Positions 1 to 10,563 of a stretch of 64,000 bases of DNA are shown in pieces. This stretch comes from Elgaria multicarinata webbii (taxonomy: Eukaryota > Chordata > Lepidosauria > Squamata > Anguidae), in assembly GCF_023053635.1 (NCBI RefSeq), contig NC_086172.1:126207681-126271680 (forward strand), read 5' to 3'. A program made the position numbers and the translations under genes. The notes beneath the pieces are model-generated. The model worked only from the letters and a program-made list of their open reading frames with translations, was not told the DNA's origin and made no database searches. Numbering within the stretch: the stretch's first letter is position 1; every line of letters starts with the position of its first letter.

Positions 1-329
1 AGGGAAGGAGGCAGACCTCCAGGAGCTCAGGAGAGCCCTGTGGTAAATTTTTAAAAAATAAAAACGGGGGGGAGGCTTCTTTAATATAGAAACTCATAAG
101 TTTAACTATAGTATCTCCAGGAAGATGAGACCTCTTTTTTTGTGGGGAGCCTATTCTATAGGCCATTTCCATCCCCCCCCCCACCCCCACCCCACAAGCT
201 TGGGGCCCTTTCTACACCTAAGAGTTATCCCAGGAAAATGGAGGTATCGTCCCTGTCTGCTCTAGGGATCCCCTGTGTGGCATTTGGATGCACAGGAATG
301 ATCCAGGGACAATCCTGGGGGGGAAAGGC
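1..329. other. Unassigned flank, no gene seen
   Basis: No coding region or named repeat is recognised here. The stretch has a run of C near 174-182 and short A-rich and T-rich tracts. The open frame covering part of it is proline-rich only because of the C tract. Confidence 0.5.
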
Positions 330-895
330 AGTGTAGGATTCTGTGGGAGAAGTATAGGAGACAGAGTGTGTGGGTTAGGATTCTGTGAAGAGAAGTAGAG
401 AATTAAAGTGTTTGATTCTGTGAGGGGCAGATACTGAATACAAAGATTTGGTGTGGGTTATTGTGCTTTAGAATAGATGGTAGTATGCTATAGAGGAACT
501 TTTAAGAAAGAACTGACAGAAACGAATACGCTTAGAACCTTATAACCATACACATTTGAACTGAGGAAACCAATAAGCTTATGTACACGCACTTAAGTTA
601 ATAAATTCAAATTACATTTAAGAACAACTGGTGTGGTCTGTGGAGGAGTGTCTGAGGAGAAAACAATTAATGGTGGCAGTGGAATGGGAAACTGAGGACT
701 AGGTTGCTGGGCTGTGGAGCTGTGGGGGCTGAAGAATGAAGACGAGACAGGAGCGGCAGCAGTAGGCCGAAACCCTCACACTCGTCATCAGCACAGCACA
801 TTGAAGTAGCCCTGGATGCTAGTGGCGTGGATAGTCCTGTCAGGTAGCTTGTGGGTGTCTTAGGTGAAGCCAAGATGACACAGGTGGGCAAGACA
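330..895 (+). mobile_element. LTR-like retroelement end and leader (fossil)
   Basis: The stretch has repeated GATTCTGTGAG-type words, then an AATAAA near 600, then TGGTGGCAGTGGAATGGGAA, which looks like a primer-binding site beginning with TGG. Diverged copies occur at 22995-23400, 37440-37850, 41150-41805, 48370-48850 and 54985-55670. Dispersed copies, the poly(A) signal and the TGG-led motif fit the end and leader of an LTR retroelement, but no family name is assigned. It is an old, broken relic. Confidence 0.45.
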
Positions 896-2930
896 TCACA
901 ATTACGTGCCTTCGAAGTCTGTGTCTAGTGGCAGTATGTGCAACTCCTTACAGACAATACTGCCGTACTTTGGTGCATCAATAAACAGGGAGGTACCCAT
1001 TCATCCAAATTGGTGGCTCTGACAATGGGCATCTTCAATTGGATCATACCTAGAGGAATTCATTTAACTATACTGCATATAGCAGGCGTTGACAATTATC
1101 TGGCAAATGCTCTAAGTTGTGTACACAGGACCTCAAATGGCACCTCTAATCCTTTGACATGTGTTCCACAAGTGGGGGTGCCCATTGATGTGTTTGCAAT
1201 GCCGATGAATGCTGAATGCAGCAGATTTTGCTCAAGGTGTCCCTACGGGATAGTTTTAGTCCCGATGGCACAGAGCTCTACTCTACTCTTTCCCCTGTCC
1301 CCCCTAATTCCTTGGATAGCTGCATAGTCGAGAGCCAATGATGCAAATTGCATTCTCATCACACCATGATGGCTCAGACAATTGAGGCTCACCACCCTGT
1401 TATGGCTGTCCAGGAAGGAATACCTCCGTCTACCACCGATACCAGATTTTATCTCTCAGGATCCAGGCAGGATATGGCTCAGACCTAACAACTCTAAAAT
1501 TGCCAGTGTGGCAGCTTCGATAACAAATAACCAGTCTTTGATGCCAACTGGTGTCCAGGCCCTTTTACCGGCAGCACAAAAACCAGCTACTAGGAGATCT
1601 TATGTGGCTAAATGAAGCTAATAGGATGGCTAGGATGGCTTCTGTGCAGAATGTTCTACTTTTTCTTCAGCAGCTTTTTGAGAAAAGGACTGAAATACTC
1701 TTCTACTAAGGTTTATCCAGGAGTTATCTCAGCGTCCAAGAATCAGGAACTTTTTGCTTTTTGCTCATTCTGTGGTCCAACAATTCCTAAGAGGATTGAA
1801 AAACCTTGTGCCTCCAAATTGATCTCTGGTGCCTCAGTGGAGCCTATCAGTCATGCTCATTGCCTTGGTGTCCAAGCCATTTGAACCGTTAAGTATGGTA
1901 GATTTTCAACTGCTGTCCTGCAAGGTTGCCCTTCTAGTGGCTATCACATCTTTCAGACGTTCCAGTGAATTTTGTGCCTGCATGTTGACACCTAGTTTTT
2001 CAGAAGGATAAGGTGGATGTATGCCAATACCACTTTTTTTGCCAAAAGTAATAGTAGTTTTCCATATTAATCAGTACATTTCCCTACCAACTTTCCCCCC
2101 AACATCTGCTTCCAGAGTGGAGACGAGGCTACATGCCCTTGAGGTGTGAAGGGCATTGACTTTCTATAAGTCAAGGACTGCAGTTTTTGAAACTATGTAA
2201 TATCTTTTCATCTGTTACAGATCAGCCAGTGTAATCACTAAGACTGGAATCCTGGCTTGTCCAAATTATAAAACTAGCATATGAAGTGGCGGGAGTAGAT
2301 TTGCCACCATAAATTCTGGCACACTCAACATGAGCGATGGCAACATCTATAGCTTTTGGCAGGGATGTGACCCTGTTGGATCAATAAATGGCGGCTACTT
2401 GGACTAAGCTGTCCATGTTTGTGGAACATTACAAGCTCAATGTACGGGCATGAGCAGATTCCACATTTGGACAAGCTGTATTGTCATTGATTCTGTAGTA
2501 AGACCCCAACCCTCCACCGGTAAGTAAGTTTGTTAAATGTCCATATGTGTGATGCACAGAGACCACGAAGAAGGCAGGCAGGTTGTTTACCTGTAACTGT
2601 GGTTCTTCGGGGGGGGGGTCATCGTGCATTCACACAACCCTCTCACCATCCCCACTTTGGTGTCTATGTTGATTCCGATGTTGGTCCCAGATGGATTTTC
2701 TCAGTTTCAAAGCCACTTTGGCAGTCTCAAGGAACTGAGGGAACAGGTGGGAACCCGTTGGGACATACACAGTGCAACGGTGGGGGAGGTGTCCCACTAA
2801 AAACGTTTTCTCAGCTATTGAAGTTTCCCGAATTAGGCTCCGTGGAGGTGCGGAACCCTTTTGTGTGAATGCACAAGTGAGCACTCGAAGAACCAAAGTT
2901 ACACGTAAGTAATCTGCCTGTACCATGAGA
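896..2930 (+). mobile_element. DIRS-type retrotransposon relic (RNase H and tyrosine recombinase part)
   Basis: The first third translates to an RNase H segment with the DIRS-like words TDNTAVLWCINKQGGT and HIAGVDNYLANALS. Later frames give FEPLSMVDFQLLSCKVALLV, resembling the start of the DIRS tyrosine recombinase domain, and, near 2310-2460, remnants resembling its C-terminal end. The tail carries inverted repeats typical of these elements. DIRS elements use a tyrosine recombinase rather than an integrase and lack ordinary LTRs. The copy is old and broken in many places. The family is well supported; the exact start is not. Confidence 0.75.
2579..2921. repeat. Inverted terminal-type repeats of the DIRS relic
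   Basis: TTTACCTGTAACTGTGGTTC near 2585 is mirrored, with a few mismatches, by GAACCAAAGTTACACGTAAG near 2892. The arms are about 30 bp and lie about 280 bp apart. Such inverted ends fit DIRS elements. A related terminal fragment recurs at 8020-8150 and 28557-28687. Confidence 0.6.
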
Positions 2931-3200
2931 AAGGAATCTTTTACTTTATGCTAAGGTTGTCCTTATAATTTAACCCCCAGGAATCTCTCCTTCTATCTCA
3001 CTGTGTGGCCCAAAAAATGTTGTCTAAAATAAAAGATTATGGAGGTGGGAGTTGAGAGAGGGATAAAGCAGTGTGTGCTTGTTATCATCCTACCTTCCAT
3101 GAAGAGCAGCAGCTGTCTTTACAGCCTCCAGCCCTGTGAAGAGCTTGCCTTGGCCCAGGAGAGGGCAGGGCCTGGAGAGACGTGTTGTTGAGCCAGACTG
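2931..3200. other. Unassigned sequence between DIRS relic and L1 fragment
   Basis: No gene is recognised. The last part may be the 5' leader of the L1 fragment that follows, but nothing diagnostic is visible. Confidence 0.3.
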
Positions 3201-3872
3201 GTCAGAGGCCTATACATTTACTTGGAGGGAGAGGAAGAAACTGAGATGCAAAGTAAAACGTTGTTTGAATTTAAGTGGATGGACTTTCCAGATGAATCTA
3301 AAATGACATCCTATATCAGGAAGATGGGCAGAAGAAATAAAGGTCAGCAAGGGAGGGAGGAGGAAGAAGGAGGAGGTTTTGTGATAACTACAGAGAAGAT
3401 CCAGGAATTATTTAGCACAGAGTTTAAGGCATTTGAAGAAAGAAATCTAAATCTACAACAGGAAGGGGAGAAAAGATATGAAAAATGGCTGAATGGAGCT
3501 ATGGCAGATTTAGAGAAGAAAATGGAGGATAGAGATAGGAAAAACAAGGATAAGTTTAATATAATTGTGGGTAAAGTTGATGGCCTGGAGGCTAACATGA
3601 GATCTATTTCTAGGAAAATTTCCTGCCAAGGGGAGAAGATACAAAAAATGGAGGCAGGTCAGGCTGAAATAAGGCTTTGCTACGGGAAACCAAAAATATA
3701 AATAAAGCACTGGAAGCAGAACTGGAAAGAACACGTAACAGCCTTGAAGAAATCCAATATGAGGTCAGAAAAATGAATCTGAAATTGAGAGGCATGGCTG
3801 AAGGTGTGGAAAAGGGAGAGCTTGTAGCTTTTTTGGAAGACCACCTAGCTAACTATCTCAGGCTGTTTCCAC
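3201..3872 (+). mobile_element. L1-type LINE, ORF1 fragment
   Basis: A 159-codon frame (3222-3701) encodes a charged, coiled-coil-rich protein with many E, K and R residues and heptad-like spacing. A neighbouring frame (3677-3898) continues with RKMNLKLRGMAEGVEKGE, resembling the start of the L1 ORF1 RNA-recognition domain. ORF1 is the trimeric RNA-binding chaperone of L1 particles. The two parts are in different frames, so the copy is broken, and the similarity stops near 3870 where an unrelated antisense repeat begins. No ORF2 follows. I judge it a truncated, dead LINE copy. Confidence 0.6.
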
Positions 3873-3879
3873 ACCTGCC

Positions 3880-4334
3880 TTTCATAACTCTTACTTAACT
3901 GTCTTGCTGTCAGCTCAAACTCTCTCTAAAAAGTACCACATTTCTCCAGCTCCTCCCACTCCCACCATCCAATCAGCACTCAGGTATTGAACACCACCAC
4001 CACCACCCTTACGAACACAACCTGTGCATAAAAATTGTAAGTACATTGAGGCCTACTTACTTGCTGGAGGTTTATGCATAATATAAACCATTAACTTTGC
4101 ATATATTTAGATTTAATGCATAATAGGCAGCTGAACATCACAGTAATGCCTTCCAAACAACCAGGAGCTCTAGTGGGTTTATACGGTACGGGTTCTTCTC
4201 TCATGACCAAACACACTGGATCAGGAGGGAGCTGCAGTGGGCACACCATCCCGGGAGTGAAGCATCAGTTGTCAATATTCAGGATAGCAGAGGATGAATG
4301 GAACACTCTGGCACAGATGCCATGAGTCAATCCA
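3880..4334 (-). mobile_element. LTR-like element fragment, antisense (fossil)
   Basis: Read on the minus strand, this matches the start of the LTR-like ends found at 26420-26690: GAGTGCTGATTGGATGGTGG, the GAGCTGACAG word, and GTTTATATTATGCATAAA. Here it lies opposite to those copies. It is old and incomplete. Confidence 0.5.
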
Positions 4335-5140
4335 TCACAGTAGCGCGTGAGCAATGTCATGTGGGATTTTTAGGGGGAACTGGCAAGCATTAGAGTTGAT
4401 GGGAAATACCTGGAAGAACCAATTCTGTAAAGGCCTCATCCAGAGACACACCCACGGTACTACAGAAACTGTTACTGCCATCTGTCCCCCAAATCTCAGA
4501 ATTACATGTGCATTGATGAACTGATCTAGGTACAGATGTTTCACAAGTCTGATGAAAGCTTGCATTTGATCCTGAGGTAAGCAAGCCTGGCCTCTTTTGG
4601 AGTCCAATATCATGTTGCTGAATTATAGCTGTTGTGTTGGGTGAAGGGACAACTTTTTGGTGTTGGCATAGAGGTCCAACGTCTGAAGAAGATTGAGGAT
4701 GAACTGAACAGCAGAGTTCAGAGAAATCTCGGATGGAGGAACAAGAAGCCAGTCATCCAGGTAAGGGTATACTTGTACTCCCCGGAGGCAGAGAAACATG
4801 CACACAACCACCATGCAAGTTTGTAAAAACTCTTGGAGCTGTTGCTAACCTGAACGAGAGGACTTGGAATTGAAACACATGCAAGCCAAGTGCTGCTGAA
4901 GAGAACATCCTCTGATCCAACAAGCCGAGTCTCCAACTCTCCTTATCCACCAGCGAAGTATGCCCATTCTGGGAGCAACCCTGTGCAGTTTCCACTGTAA
5001 TGGAATTTTGTCGTGGGTGTGCAGACAAGAATGTAATGTCTTTCTCTTGGACCTGGTACATGGACTCAAGTCCCTTGGAAGTAGGGGCCATAGAAGAGGG
5101 ATTGTTGGACAGACTGAATGAGTTCAAATCTCTGATGACC
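4335..5140 (-). mobile_element. DIRS-type reverse transcriptase relic, antisense
   Basis: The minus strand encodes VLSFRLATAPRVFTNLHGG, then YPYLDDWLLVPPS around the RT active site, then ILDSKRGQACLPQDQMQAF and further on SVVPWVCLWMRPLQNWF. This order and wording are characteristic of DIRS reverse transcriptases. A related fragment in the same orientation is in units I-III (23580-24210 and counterparts). The relic is broken in several places. Confidence 0.7.
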
Positions 5141-6525
5141 TGCATCCTACAGTAATAAAGGAGCTATCAGAAGAACTCTCAGAACCACTGTCTATTATCT
5201 TTGCAAAATCATGGAAGATGGGTGACATGTCAGATGACTGGATGTGGGCTAATGTTGTCCCTATTTTCAAAAAGGGCAAAAAGGAACCTGGAAACTACAG
5301 AACAGTTAGTCTGACATCCATCCCTAGGAAAATTTGGAGCAGATTATAGAGAAGTTAGTCTGTAAGCACCTTGTAAACAATGCAATTATTACTAGAAGCC
5401 AGCATGGATTTGTCAAGAACAAATCCTGCCAGACTAATTTGATCTCATTTTTTGATCGGGTAACCTTCCATGTGGACTGTGGGAATGCTGTGGACATAAT
5501 ATAACATGACTTCAGCAAAGCTTTTGACAACGTTCCACATGACATTCTGATTAGCAAACTAGCTAAAAGTGGGCTACAGAATTGGCTGAAGATTTGGACT
5601 CAAAGAGTGCTTAACAAAGGTACCTTCTCACCTGGGGGAGGTGAGCAGTGGGGTACCACAGGGCTCAGTACTGGGCCCAGTGCTCTTCAACATTTTTATT
5701 AATGATTTGGACGAGGAGGTGCAGAGACGCTTATGGATTTTGCAGATGACACAAAATTGGGTGGGGTAGCTAATACCCTGGAAGACAGAAACAAACTTCA
5801 AAGTGATCTTGATAGGCTGGAGTGCTGGGCTGGAAACAACCAAATGAAATTCAATAGAGATAAATGTCAAGTTCTACACCTAAGAAAAAGAAACCAAGCT
5901 GAATATGAGCCAACAGTGTAATGTGGCTGCAAAAAAAAGCAAATGCTATTTTGGACTGCATTAATAGAAGTATAGGTTCCAAATCATGTGACGTACTGTT
6001 TCCCCTCTATTCAGCACTGGTTAGGCCACATCTCAAGTACTGTGTCCAGTTCTTGGTAGCAAACCTCAAGAAGCATACAGCCAAGCTGGAGCATGTTCAG
6101 AGGAAGGCAACGAGAATGATCAGGGGTCTGGAAAGAAAGCCCTATGAGGAGAGACTTAAAGAGTTGGGTATGTTTAGCCTGGAGAAAAGAAGACTGAGGG
6201 GAGACATGATATCACTCTTCAAATACTTGAAAGGTTGACACACTTCTCAATCATCCCAGTGTGAAGGACACGGAATAATGGGCTTAATTTACAGGAAGCC
6301 AGATTCTGGCTGGACATCAGGAAAAAAATCCTGTTAGAGCAGTATGACAATGGAACCAATTGCCTAGGGAGGTTGTGGGCTCTACCACACTAGAGGACTT
6401 CAAGATGCATCTGGACAGACATCTTTTGGTATGCTTTAAGGTGGATTTCTGCATTGAACAGGAGGTTGGACTCGATGGCTTTATAGGTCCCTTCCAACTC
6501 TACTATTATATTATTCTTTGATCTC
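5141..6525 (+). mobile_element. CR1-type LINE, 5'-truncated
   Basis: The plus strand encodes the C-terminal half of a CR1 reverse transcriptase. Near 5290-5620 are the blocks matching SLTSIP, HGFVKNKSCQTNL and DFSKAFDNVPHDILISKLA; at 5733 [20 protein letters not shown]; at 5921-6238 [20 protein letters not shown] and [22 protein letters not shown]1 elements insert by target-primed reverse transcription and are usually 5'-truncated, as here. Frames change several times, so it is dead. The 3' untranslated part (6240-6525) ends in a TTCTATTATTCTTTGAT-like tail typical of squamate CR1. Position 6274, inside this 3' part, is the left edge of duplicated unit I. Confidence 0.8.
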
Positions 6526-7600
6526 ACCTGTGGAGATTGGTTCAATAACTGGCGATTTGGCGGTTCCTCCAAAACTATCGGGATAGGAGACATTAATAAG
6601 AGTAAAGCTGTCAGGACTTTTGGTCTCAATACCGTCATGTAAATTTGGTTAATTCCCAATGATTCCTTTCGTCCATTTCTCCCCTTCCCTTCTTCTCCTC
6701 TAAACCCTCCTTCCTCGCCCTGAATTACCATCTTTTGGTTTTAGATGAGTAGAGTAGATCCTCTACTCCCAGGTAGGGAAGAAAAGCCCCATTTACCTAT
6801 TTGGGTAAGGTCGCTTACTCAAGTGTAAGGGACAAGCCCTAGCTGCTGGTTAAATCGCCATGCGCTTGCTTGCACAGACACACACCTTTTTCCTTTCCCC
6901 ACGGCTCGGCGGGGAACCAGGGAGGGAATGGTGGACTGGGATTAGTTAAAGACAATGGAATACGTGGCAAGAATGTTCCAGGATGCATTGCTAAGAGAAT
7001 CATGTGATAATGGAGTAATTGCAAGGTCAATGTGGTCTCTCCCCATCCGGGCATGTCAGGAAATCGGGGAGGAGGATCAGCTGTGACAGGTCGGCTATTA
7101 GCCAATTGTGTGTGTGTAATGTTTCCTCCCTGTATACGACTGGAAGCTAATTTCTGCTCTGGGCCCTTTTTCCTCTAAATTGGCAAGGGAGAGGGGACCT
7201 TTACACAAAGAGATTTCTTGGTACCTGAAGTGAAAAATAAAGCTTTTTCTTTGAACCCGAAACGACGCATCCGGAATGCTTTTTATTTTATTTAATTGGG
7301 TTGTAATCCACAGTTTTTACAACAATGCCTGCTCAGGGTTTTTTAGATTCCTTGTTTTTCTTCGCAGTCTCAAGAGAATGCTTTAAAGTATCTTGATATG
7401 TTTTTTTGCTGCAGAAATAGAGAGCATCCTGGTCTTGGCAGGTCCATCTGGCTAGCCAATGCTTGTGGAGAAGAAGGGATAGAAGAGACTATGACAGGTA
7501 CAGGTTGTCACGAGACATGTGAAGTGGGAGGCCTTTGTGTGTCCACCACTTCTAAATCTCTTCTCCAAAGCTCAGCCTTAAGTCTATCTGCTCTATGCTT
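6526..7600. other. Non-coding stretch shared by units I and II; possible LTR relic
   Basis: No host gene is seen. The interval from about 6827 (TGTAAGGGACAAGCC) to 7311 (TTGTAATCCACA) begins TG, ends CA and has an AATAAA near 7238, which suggests an old solo LTR. I could not find a convincing target duplication, so this is only a possibility. The frames at 6390-6731 and 6839-7105 show no recognisable domain. Confidence 0.25.
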
Positions 7601-7602
7601 CC

Positions 7603-7633
<31 letters not shown>

Positions 7634-7666
7634 TTTATTTATATAGCACCATCAATGTACATGCCT
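7601..7666 (-). repeat. (TTA/TTTA)n tail of a short retroposon
   Basis: A TTATTA/TTTATTTA run is followed by TATAGCACCATCAATGTACA. The same words appear in reverse at 50405-50470, after a GATTGTAAGCC motif typical of L2/CORE-SINE 3' ends. This is therefore an antisense 3' fragment of that SINE-like family. Unit II has it at 28138-28203. Confidence 0.5.
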
Positions 7667-9129
7667 TGTTTGTTTAGTGAAGGACAGACAAAGGGAACAG
7701 ACCTCAGGTACATGCGATACCCCAAACAAAAGAGACAAAATGAATGACGATTGGTTGGAGGAAGCTTGCTACCACAATGCGTACACTTACAAAATGGGCC
7801 TTTTAAGGCCAAACGTCTGAATAAATCCCATGGACTGCAATGGCAGCCTCAAGAAATTTAAAATACAAAACTATTCTTTTCTTCTGGATGACAAAGGGTG
7901 AAGAGAACAAGAAAAATATAAGAAGATAATATTTGAACTCACTGAAGTTTGAATAGAATGAGATAAAAGAAATGCAGACAAAGTTCCCATTAAGGCAAAG
8001 TTCCCATTAAGTTCCCATTAAGTGCAATAGTGAAGGAGGATTCACGCCAAAAATGTTTTTCACGTATAGAAGTTTCCCAAATTAAGCTCAACGCAGGTGC
8101 AGAGCCCACATGTTGATGCACAAAGACAAACTGAAGAATTTCCTGTGAGACAAATTTAATTTAAAAACTAGTTTCAAACAATATTTATTTACCAAAACAA
8201 TGAAAATGGCAGTTAAGCTTAACTTAGGGAACATTATTGCAAATGTAAAATTTGATCTGGTTAAAATTTGAGTTGGTTAACATTGTCAGTGAGCATCTGA
8301 GGCAAGATCAATGTTCTAAGGATGGATGTCCTGCCTAGATTGCTTTATATCCCCAACAATACTCCTTCAACAATACTTCAAACAAATAGAGCAACACTTT
8401 AAACTGTTTCTGTGGACTATGGCTACCATTTTAAAACAGAAACTTCTGGTTGAGCAACGTAGTGTTAACCTCTCCATTATGCAAATTTATCATAATACAT
8501 ACCTAATTGCTCTTCAAATTTCTAATAAAAATATTTTTTTAAAAAACCAATGCCAGGCCATTACCTACTAGAATAGCAGCGGCTGAGGTAGCCCTGCAGC
8601 AACTCTGTGCTGTGCTGGGAACAGAGAAAACAATGACCATTTGCACATAATGAGCTCTTTATATCTGGGATAATCCACACATTTTGATAGGCAACAGAAA
8701 GGTAATGTGGAAAATTTAGACTGACAGAGCTTTGTATTTCATATCACAGCTCCAAGCTCTTTGGTGGGTTACAAGATGAATTTGGCTTACCTCCCCTCAG
8801 CAAACCTTACAATATTTAAAACATAAGAATACTATCACTAACAAATTCAATGTAGGTACATTGGTTGCCTCAGAAGTCCCAGGCCTACTTCAAATGGCAG
8901 CGGCTGTGTCAGATTTAAATAAGGCCAACAAATTCCTGTATGACTTAGTTCAAGATACCATTGCTCCAGACTTGGATTAATCAGAATTGCGGATTTAGAA
9001 ACTCAACAGAAGCCTTCCTATTGGAAAGCAACCTAGAAATGTGTCAAACAATTTGATATCAATCTCAGGTTGTAGCTTGTGCGGGCAGTGCTTAATTGGA
9101 TTCAGTTGGTGAAGGAACAAGAACACATA
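7667..9129. other. Non-coding stretch with a DIRS-terminus fragment
   Basis: No gene is recognised. At 8020-8150 the sequence resembles the DIRS relic end at 2799-2899 (AGAAGTTTCCCAAATTAAGC against GAAGTTTCCCGAATTAGGC), followed by a degenerate GAAGAA motif. Around 7995-8020 the word AAGTTCCCATTA is repeated three times. The remainder is AT-rich and unassigned, and is duplicated at 28204-29666. Confidence 0.4.
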
Positions 9130-9155
9130 GGGCCTTGCTAGACGAGGCCTTAGCG

Positions 9156-9651
9156 TAGTGGTTCCCAAACTTTTTCAGGTAACCGCCCCCTTGGTTCCAC
9201 AAACTCATGCCCAGTGCCCCCTGTGTGCGGCCCCTTTAAATGGGAAGCACCCGCCGCAGACTTGCCGAGAGAGGGAAGGAAAAGAGAGCGAACGCTTCTG
9301 CTTTGCAGCCGACGTGGCGGGGCACACCAAGCAGGGTATGTCTCTTCATTAATGTTTTGGTGCTTTTGAAACATTTCAATTCACCATTAAAAGGACTCTT
9401 CTTAAACTGTATTAATACATGTGTGGATTCTTCCCCTATATGGCTTGGGACCAAACTACCTTCTCCCATAAAAATGTCCCTCGGTCTTAAGACCTTCTGG
9501 AGAGGCGCTTCTTGGAAAAGACCACTTTAAGCTCCCCCCCTGCCACCCCTTTGCCTCTTAGCACCCCCTGCAACCCCATTGCCGCTTAACGCCCCCCTAT
9601 GCAATCCCACCGCCCCCAAGGGGGCAATACCGCCCACTTTGGGAACCACTG
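9156..9651. mobile_element. hAT-type non-autonomous DNA transposon nested in the larger one
   Basis: The ends are TAGTGGTTCCCAAAC and, reversed, CAGTGGTTCCCAAAG, matching the CAGTGGTTCYCAAA ends of Charlie-like hAT elements. Both sides carry CCTTAGCG, an exact 8-bp duplication (9148-9155 and 9652-9659), the length hAT transposases make. It is 496 bp long without a transposase. It interrupts the left part of the outer transposon, so it inserted later. Confidence 0.85.
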
Positions 9652-9745
9652 CCTTAGCGCGCTGTGAGGCCTGGTTTCCCTGCTGTGCATCCAGATGACG
9701 CACAGGGGAATCCGGGCCCAGGCTGCACTGAAATCTCCCCTAACG

Positions 9746-9912
9746 CGCCATAAGCGAATTCGCTTATGGCGTGCCTTTTCTGCAGCCCCGGCCTGAGGCC
9801 GGGGTTGCGGAACGTCTAGCAGGGTCCGTGGCTTTTTGCAGCTACTCACTGACTTACGAGTAGCCGGGAAAAGCCACGGACTGGGCACAGCGCTCTTACG
9901 AGCGCTGTGCCC
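9746..9912. repeat. Chain of perfect hairpins
   Basis: Several palindromes follow one another: a 26-bp perfect palindrome at 9746-9771 centred on GAATTC; CCCCGGCC/GGCCGGGG near 9787-9804; a nested pair with arms at 9824-9836 and 9869-9881 and inner arms GCTACTC/GAGTAGC; and 13-bp arms GGGCACAGCGCTC with a 4-nt loop at 9883-9912. They lie inside the outer DNA transposon and recur in unit II. Confidence 0.8.
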
Positions 9913-10002
9913 ATCGGACTGGGGGGGGATCCTGGGGGGGGGATAAAGGGGCAGGGGGAAGGCCAGACCCGCCAGGAGAGAGGGGGGGAAGCCGGACATC
10001 GG

Positions 10003-10275
10003 CGATGGTAAGGGAGGGGGCAAAGATCGGGGATGGGGCTGCCAAGGGAGGGGGCAAAGATCAGGGACGGGGCTGCCAAGGGAAGGGGCAAAGATCGGGG
10101 ACAGGGCTGCCAAGGGAGGGGGCAAAGATGGGGACGGGGCTGCTAAGGGAGAGGGCAAAGATCAAGGACGGGGCTGCCAAGGGAGGGGGCAAAGATCAGA
10201 GACGGGGCTGCCAAGGGAGGGGGCAAAGATGGGGACGGGGCTGCCAAGGGAGGGGGGAGAAGATCGGGGACGGGA
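10003..10275. repeat. Minisatellite, about 34-bp period, about eight units
   Basis: About eight units of the form CTGCCAAGGGAGGGGGCAAA + GATCGGGGACGGGG (33-34 bp) are present, with base substitutions between units. It is strongly G-rich on the plus strand. Unit II has about seven at 30540-30775, which accounts for most of the coordinate shift between the two copies there. Confidence 0.9.
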
Positions 10276-10563
10276 TCAGGGATGGCGGATGTGGGGAGGA
10301 TGAGCGAGCAGGCAGGGGGCCATGGGGAGGGATCAGCAGCGGGTGGGGGGCTTAATTTTAAAAGAAAAGGCACTTACCTTGTCCGGCAGCTTCGGGGCGC
10401 ACGTGGCCCCTTTAACAACAACCAAAAAAAAAAGGGCCGATGCTGCAGGGCTTCTGTAGTCCCTGCGCGTCGGCTGTCTAGGAGGCGGGGCGGCACGCGC
10501 TAAAGTTAGCGCGCCGTCGCCCCGCCTCCATGCCGGCTTCTCCGGCATGGTCTAGCAAGGCCC

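Larger units (their letters stand above)
9130..10563. mobile_element. Non-autonomous DNA transposon with GGGCCTTGCTAGAC inverted ends
   Basis: It starts GGGCCTTGCTAGAC and ends GTCTAGCAAGGCCC, a perfect 14-bp terminal inverted repeat, flanked on both sides by ATA. A 3-bp target duplication would suit a PIF/Harbinger-type element, but no transposase is present and the family is uncertain. It is GC-rich and contains a nested hAT-type insertion (9156-9651), a chain of hairpins and a roughly 34-bp minisatellite. The proline- or glycine-rich open frames inside it are by-products of the repeats. The unit II copy is at 29667-31065. Confidence 0.75.

Noticed and set aside
6827-7311. Firm call of a solo LTR with TG...CA ends
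   Set aside because: No matching target duplication was found; listed only as a possibility.
10003-10275. CRISPR-like array
   Set aside because: Units abut directly with no unique spacers, and the genome is vertebrate; it is a minisatellite.
9586-10355. Proline-, leucine- and glycine-rich open frames of up to 190 codons on both strands, and matching ones at 30123-30961
   Set aside because: They follow the minisatellite period and lie within a DNA transposon; frames are open on both strands because the repeats lack stops.
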